This document shows positions 5,778-10,647 of a stretch of 10,647 bases of DNA, in pieces. Source of the stretch: Methanosarcina sp. (GTDB lineage: Archaea; Halobacteriota; Methanosarcinia; Methanosarcinales; Methanosarcinaceae). The translations under genes were made by a program, and so were the position numbers. The stretch covers positions 1 to 10,647 of the forward strand of contig JADGNM010000056.1 of NCBI GenBank assembly GCA_017883485.1, in the 5' to 3' direction. Each line of letters starts with the position of its first letter. Positions within the stretch are counted from its first letter, which is position 1. The notes below the pieces were generated by a model. It saw only the letters and a program-made list of their open reading frames with translations, had not been told where the DNA came from and made no database searches.

Positions 5778-8700
5778 ATCTGGAAAGGACTTCACCGATG
5801 AAGAAGGTAAGACTATCATCAAACTGAATCTGGAAAAGAGGCGGCAAGGTATCGATGAAGTCCTTGAATTTAAATTTATACGTAAGGATGGCTCACCCTT
5901 ATGGGTTTTTGCAAGTTCTAAATCTCTTCATGATAAGGATGGCAGGTTTACAGGTGTTCTTGCCATGTACACTGACATCACTGACCGTAAGCAGGCTGAA
6001 GAAGCTCTACGGAAAAGTGAAGAGAAGTACCGGATGCTTTTCGAAAACATGACCGATGGTTTCTTACTTGGAGAAATAATTTGTGATAAAGATGGTAAGC
6101 CTTATGACTATCGTTACCTTGCAATGAATCCTGCTTTTGAGCTTCACACAGGTGTAAAGATAGAACAGGTATTAGGCAAGTCTGCCTTAGAAGTATTCCA
6201 CAGTGTGCCTTCCATTGAAATTGAAAAATTCGGCGAGGCGGCGCTCTCAGGCAAGCCATCACATTTTGAGGATTTTGCCCCGACGAAGGACAGATCGAAT
6301 AGGTATTTTGATGTTTATACATTCAGCCCTGAAAAAGGGAAGTTTGCGGTGATTTTTACAGATATCACCGAGCGCAAGCAGGCTGAAAAGACACTACAGG
6401 AAAGTGAAATGCGGTATCGAATGCTATTCGATAAAAGCATGGATGGAATTATCCTGACTGATCCCAGAGGTGTTGGGATAGTCCTTTCGGCAAATCCAGC
6501 TGCCTGCAAGATGCTCGGATGGACGGAAGAAGAACTGATACTTAAGGGACTCGATGTAATATTCGACGTGAAAAATCCGGCGATATCCACCCTATTAGAT
6601 GAACATATACCCTCTGGATCGGCTAAATCCCAGATCAACTACCTGCGCAAGGATGGAATTACATTAAATGGAGAGATAAGCAGCACTTTCTTCATTGATC
6701 GCAATGGAGAACCTCGGGCAGTCAGTATCATTCGAGACATTACAGAGCGCAAGAGGGCAGAAGAGGCTCTCAAGGAGAGCGAAGCCAAGTACCGCGATGT
6801 GTTCGAAACGGTTCAGGAGGTCTTCTACATCGACCGGCTCATCTACGATGAAAGGGGTAATGTCGTCGACTGGATTTTTGAAGACCTCAACCCGGCTGGA
6901 TTCGAGCTTCTCGGTCTGAAAGATATTGACGATGCCAAGGGAAAAAGAGGGTCAGAAGTGCTTGGTCACGAGGTAGCTTCATTCTATCTTCCCATGATCG
7001 AGAAGGCTCGGCGGTCGAGCAAAGCGGTCACGTTCCAGTATCACAGTCCTTATGTGGACAAGGAATTCCTCACCTCCTATATTGTTCGCGGAGACCGCCT
7101 AATCTCCGCACAGATGAATGTCACAGAGCTTAAGCAAACAGAGGAAAGGCTTGAACGCAGTAACCAGAAGATAAATGAGATTTTAAGTAGTATACAGGAT
7201 GATTTTTATGTTCTTGACCGTGACTGGAACTTTGTTTATGCCAGCAAGCTATTTACTTCTAGAATAGATAAGAAACCTGAAGATTTCATTGGTAATAACA
7301 TTTGGCAGATGTTTCCAAAACATATCGGCACAGTTTATGAAGAGAATCTCCGAGCGGTAATGGACAAAAGAGAGATTCGACGGTTTGAAGTAGGCGGCAA
7401 ATGCACTAACGCATACTATAGGATGGCTGTTTTCCCTTCGGCAGAAGGAATTAGTGTTTTGGGAACCGATATTACTGAACAAAAGAAAGCTGAAGAGGCT
7501 CTTCGTCAGTCGGAACAGCATTATCGGCTTTTATATGAGACTATGATTCAAGGTGTGGTCTACCAAGATGCAGATGGCACGATCATCTCCATTAATCCCG
7601 CTGCTGAGAGAATTCTCGGTAAGACTCCAGCTGAGTTTTTGGGTAGATCTTCTGTGGGCGAAGAATACCATACAATTCGAGAGGACGGCTTGCCCTTCCC
7701 TGGCATGGAACATCCGGCAATGGTATCTCTGCGAACAGGGAAGAAAGTTCATGACGTGGTGATGGGAGTTTATAATCCTCGTGAGAAATGCTACCGCTGG
7801 ATTAGCATCTATGCTGTGCCCGTCATCCGTACTGGAGAAGACCAGCCTTACCAAGTATACACTGTGTTCGAGGATATCACCGAAAGCAAGCGAGCTGAAG
7901 AGGCGTTGAGGGAGAGCAAGGCGAAGCTCGAAGCAGCTTTGAACAGCATGACAGACGCCGTGTTCATTTCAGATACAATGGGAAATTTCCTCGAATTCAA
8001 CGATGCATTCGCAATGTTCCATAAATTCAAAAACAAGGACGAATGTGCCAGGACACTCGCTGTATATCCTGATTTCTTGGATGTGTTCATGGCAGATGGG
8101 ACATTAGCACCATTAGATATGTGGGCGGTGCCGAGGGCTTTGCGTGGAGAGATAGTTACTGATGCTGAGTACACTCTACGGCGTAAAGACACTGGCGAAA
8201 CATGGGTCGGGAGCTATAACTTCGCTCCCATTCATGATAAAGGCGGCGCTATCGTTGGGTCAGTTGTGATCGGTCGTGACATCACGGAACGCAAGAGGGC
8301 AGAGAAGGCGTTGCGTGAGGCGTATGAGAAACTTCAGTTGCAGTCCGAAGAGTTGCAGGCTCAGTCTGAAGAGTTGCAGGTGCAATCTGAGGAACTCCAG
8401 GTGCAAAACGAAGAGTTAAAAGTTCAGTCCGAAGATCTCTATGAAGCCTATGAAGCTCTGAATGAGAGCGAAGAAAAGTACCGCAACATTGTAGAGACAG
8501 CTAACGAAGGTATATGGGTAGTTGACCCTGAAACTAAGACTCTTTATGTTAATGAAAAGATGGCAGAGATGTTAGGTTATAGTCGAGAAGAATTGATTGG
8601 TAAATTCGGTTGGGACTTCGTTATCGAAGACCATAAATACATTGTAAGCCAAAGTTTGGAAAAAAGGCGGCAGGGTCTCAGTGAGACTCACGAATCTAAA

Positions 8701-10413
8701 TTAAGACGTAAAGACGGTTCAATATTGTGGGTGATTGTAAATGCCAAACCACTTCTTGATGAAAATGGCAAGTTTGTAAGTACCTTGAGCATGCTTACTG
8801 ACATTACTAGGCGAAAAAATGCTGAAGAAGCTCTCCAAAAAGCACACGATAATTTGGAAGATAAAGTCAAAGAACGTACAGCTGAACTTGAAGAAGCTTA
8901 TAATTTGTTGAAAGAAAGTGAATCGAAATACTATAGTCTCTTTGATAACATGACAGAAGGTTTTATTCTTAATGAAGTAATTTTAGGTTCTGATGGTAAT
9001 CTAAAGGATTTACGTTATGTGGAGACAAACAAAAGCTTTGAAATGATTATGGGTTTGACCAAGGACATGTTCTTAGGAAATACCATTAAGCACATCTTTC
9101 CACAGGTCGACCCCATCTACATGGGAAGTGTAGCTAAGACTGTATCCACGGGACAACCTCAATTATTTGAATGGTACAGTCGGGTGTTAGATAAGTGGTT
9201 GGAGACTAATTCTTATATTCCTAAGACCGGTTATGTTGCTGTTATTTTCCGAGACATTACAGAGCGTAAAAAAGCACAAGAAGCTCTTAGGTTATCAAAT
9301 ATCTATAATCGCAGTTTAATTGAAGCTAGCTTAGATCCTTTAGTGACCATCGGGCATGATGGCAAAATTACTGATGTAAATAAAGCTACAGAACTGGTTA
9401 CAGGTTATTCACGAGACGAACTTATTGATACTGACTTTATGGACTATTTCACTGAGCCTGAGAAAGCCAGAAATGGATATCAAAAAGTGTTCAGGGAAGG
9501 ATTTATGTCGGACTATGCGCTTGAAATCAGGCACAAGACCGGAAGGGTAACACCTGTTTTGTATAACGCTTCAGTTTATAAGGATGAATCTGATGAGGTT
9601 ATTGGTATCTTTGCAGATGCACGTGATGTTACAGAGTGTATAAATGCAGAAGAAATATTAAAATCGAAATTAGAAGAACTTGCGCGCTCAAATGCAGAAT
9701 TAGAACAATTTGAATATGTATCATCTCACGACTTACAAGAGCCCTTGAGGATGATCTCAAGTTATTTACAGCTTTTACAAAGGAGATATCAGGGCAATCT
9801 TGATGATAAAGCTGATAAATACATTAACTTTGCTGTCGATGGGGCTGCCCGTATGCAAAATTTGATAAACGACCTTTTAGAATTCTCCCGAGTTACTACA
9901 AGAGCCGAAAAACCTGAGCCTACAGATTGTGAACTCGTCTTGAATCAGGTACTATCCAGTTTAGAATTGTATATAAAAGAAAATAAAGCTACCGTCACCC
10001 ATGATGCATTACCAGAAGTGGTGGCAGATAACACCCAGTTGGCTCAGGTATTTCAGAACCTGATAGCTAACGGTATAAAATTCCACAGTGATGAAGCACC
10101 AAAAATCCAAATCTCTGCTGAGAAAAAAGAGAAAGAATGGTTATTTTCAGTGAAGGATAACGGAATCGGTATTGACTCACAATATTCAGAAAAGATCTTT
10201 GACGTTTTTAAAAGGTTGCATAATAAGGAAGCATACCCTGGGACAGGAATAGGATTGGCAGTTTGTAAGAAGATTATAGAGCGTCATGGTGGGCGTATAT
10301 GGGTAGAATCTGAACTGGGTAAAGGGTCATCCTTTTATTTTACGCTACCAATCAACCCTGTAGCTGTATCAAAAATAACTTTTAATGACATTCGGATTCA
10401 CTGTCAAAATTGA
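5743..10413 (+). CDS. multi-PAS sensor histidine kinase, main part of a split gene
   Basis: This 1556-residue frame holds the rest of a PAS domain (1-89), eight PAS domains ending at DITERK-type motifs near residues 207, 332, 459, 576, 711, 846, 1020 and 1171, and a tenth ending at [10 protein letters not shown] (1295). A QSEELQ coiled coil spans 857-905 and a second helix, [14 protein letters not shown], lies near 1040-1053. The kinase core has the H-box [20 protein letters not shown] (phospho-acceptor H1329), N-box [10 protein letters not shown] (N1443), G1 DNGIGID (D1472), F-box IFDVFKRLH and G2 GTGIGLAV (from G1500), all intact. No membrane segment or receiver domain is present, so it is a cytoplasmic sensor that autophosphorylates and passes phosphate to separate regulators such as the two encoded at 3752-4697. 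The usable ATG at 5743 lies inside a PAS domain and lacks a ribosome binding site; true initiation was at 5208. The core could still work if translated. No haem or flavin ligand could be assigned by eye. Confidence 0.92.
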   Translation: MLGYSSEELIGRSGKDFTDEEGKTIIKLNLEKRRQGIDEVLEFKFIRKDGSPLWVFASSKSLHDKDGRFTGVLAMYTDITDRKQAEEALRKSEEKYRMLFENMTDGFLLGEIICDKDGKPYDYRYLAMNPAFELHTGVKIEQVLGKSALEVFHSVPSIEIEKFGEAALSGKPSHFEDFAPTKDRSNRYFDVYTFSPEKGKFAVIFTDITERKQAEKTLQESEMRYRMLFDKSMDGIILTDPRGVGIVLSANPAACKMLGWTEEELILKGLDVIFDVKNPAISTLLDEHIPSGSAKSQINYLRKDGITLNGEISSTFFIDRNGEPRAVSIIRDITERKRAEEALKESEAKYRDVFETVQEVFYIDRLIYDERGNVVDWIFEDLNPAGFELLGLKDIDDAKGKRGSEVLGHEVASFYLPMIEKARRSSKAVTFQYHSPYVDKEFLTSYIVRGDRLISAQMNVTELKQTEERLERSNQKINEILSSIQDDFYVLDRDWNFVYASKLFTSRIDKKPEDFIGNNIWQMFPKHIGTVYEENLRAVMDKREIRRFEVGGKCTNAYYRMAVFPSAEGISVLGTDITEQKKAEEALRQSEQHYRLLYETMIQGVVYQDADGTIISINPAAERILGKTPAEFLGRSSVGEEYHTIREDGLPFPGMEHPAMVSLRTGKKVHDVVMGVYNPREKCYRWISIYAVPVIRTGEDQPYQVYTVFEDITESKRAEEALRESKAKLEAALNSMTDAVFISDTMGNFLEFNDAFAMFHKFKNKDECARTLAVYPDFLDVFMADGTLAPLDMWAVPRALRGEIVTDAEYTLRRKDTGETWVGSYNFAPIHDKGGAIVGSVVIGRDITERKRAEKALREAYEKLQLQSEELQAQSEELQVQSEELQVQNEELKVQSEDLYEAYEALNESEEKYRNIVETANEGIWVVDPETKTLYVNEKMAEMLGYSREELIGKFGWDFVIEDHKYIVSQSLEKRRQGLSETHESKLRRKDGSILWVIVNAKPLLDENGKFVSTLSMLTDITRRKNAEEALQKAHDNLEDKVKERTAELEEAYNLLKESESKYYSLFDNMTEGFILNEVILGSDGNLKDLRYVETNKSFEMIMGLTKDMFLGNTIKHIFPQVDPIYMGSVAKTVSTGQPQLFEWYSRVLDKWLETNSYIPKTGYVAVIFRDITERKKAQEALRLSNIYNRSLIEASLDPLVTIGHDGKITDVNKATELVTGYSRDELIDTDFMDYFTEPEKARNGYQKVFREGFMSDYALEIRHKTGRVTPVLYNASVYKDESDEVIGIFADARDVTECINAEEILKSKLEELARSNAELEQFEYVSSHDLQEPLRMISSYLQLLQRRYQGNLDDKADKYINFAVDGAARMQNLINDLLEFSRVTTRAEKPEPTDCELVLNQVLSSLELYIKENKATVTHDALPEVVADNTQLAQVFQNLIANGIKFHSDEAPKIQISAEKKEKEWLFSVKDNGIGIDSQYSEKIFDVFKRLHNKEAYPGTGIGLAVCKKIIERHGGRIWVESELGKGSSFYFTLPINPVAVSKITFNDIRIHCQN
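8332..8436 (+). repeat. 21-base tandem repeat coding for QSEELQ heptads (5 units)
   Basis: Five units of 21 bases encode [28 protein letters not shown] and LKVQSED. This continues the heptads of the linker between PAS domains seven and eight of the second frame. It is the paralogue of the four-unit array at 5532-5615. The extra unit keeps the heptad phase, so only coil length changes. Confidence 0.85.
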
Positions 10414-10647
10414 AAAATGATGAATGACCAAGGTAATTTGTTGATTTCATATCGACAAAATGGTCTTATACACAATTGAATATTTATGACCCTTCAGAAT
10501 AGTGTTGTGACCTACTGTATCTTTTACGTAGCTATGCACGATCTGAACAAATAAATGCTATTAATACCAAAGTACCTTTGCTACCAGCCATTGTCGACTT
10601 TTATTAGGCTTTTATTCGATCAATTATGGCGCAGATGCCTGATCACT
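10414..10647. other. right-hand flank, no confident gene
   Basis: No complete gene, structured RNA or terminal repeat is seen after the kinase stop. A plus-strand frame from 10503 reads DLLYLLRSYARSEQINAINT, then KVPLLPAIVDFY, then TAG at 10605-10607, and continues IRSIMAQMPDH to the edge. It looks protein-like but has no start, and could be a decayed fragment or chance. Confidence 0.4.

Noticed and set aside
10427..10480. Short plus-strand ATG frame of about 20 codons just after the kinase stop
   Set aside because: It lacks a ribosome site and any recognisable feature; it is likely chance.

Overview
The window looks like part of the chromosome of a methanogenic archaeon, most likely Methanosarcina or a close relative. 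This rests on recognition, not a search. The clues are low GC, long AT-rich intergenic gaps, archaeal TATA boxes, a LURP-one-related protein, a decayed iron-dependent alcohol dehydrogenase, and a very large soluble multi-PAS histidine kinase beside single-domain response regulators. No tRNA, rRNA, CRISPR array or intact insertion sequence was seen.

Left part (1-2100, minus strand). A PP-loop ATP-pyrophosphatase-type gene runs off the left edge. It follows a small antitoxin-like helical protein whose best start is an internal GTG at 1126. Both starts lie about one TATA-to-start distance (26-29 bases) below a good TATA box and have no strong Shine-Dalgarno, so both mRNAs may be leaderless or nearly so. 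After a gap of about 450 bases comes a LURP-one-related (YxjI/LOR) gene with a good ribosome binding site.

Middle (2100-3750, minus strand). A non-coding stretch holds a 28-base direct repeat pair. It is followed by an alcohol dehydrogenase pseudogene that has lost its N-terminus and carries two single-base frameshifts, although all metal ligands and the glycine-rich motif survive.

Right part (3750-10647). Two receiver-only response regulators lie on the minus strand, one of them closely Rcp1-like. Divergent from them, across about 500 bases, is a plus-strand sensor kinase locus of about 5.2 kb. It originally encoded one soluble protein of about 1736 residues with eleven PAS or PAS-like domains, two QSEEL-heptad coiled coils and a C-terminal HisKA/HATPase core. 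The gene is now split by a 5-base deletion inside the second PAS domain, which shows clearly against an internal paralogous copy of the same module. The first product is a 189-residue stub; the second open frame (1556 codons) keeps nine whole PAS domains and the full kinase core. Because the kinase has no receiver of its own, the neighbouring receiver proteins are natural phosphotransfer partners, by analogy with Cph1-Rcp1.

No clearly new system was proved. The points most worth a second look are the split and internally duplicated kinase with its two divergent regulators, the PP-loop/antitoxin-like pair at the left edge, and the repeat pair at 2313-2369.
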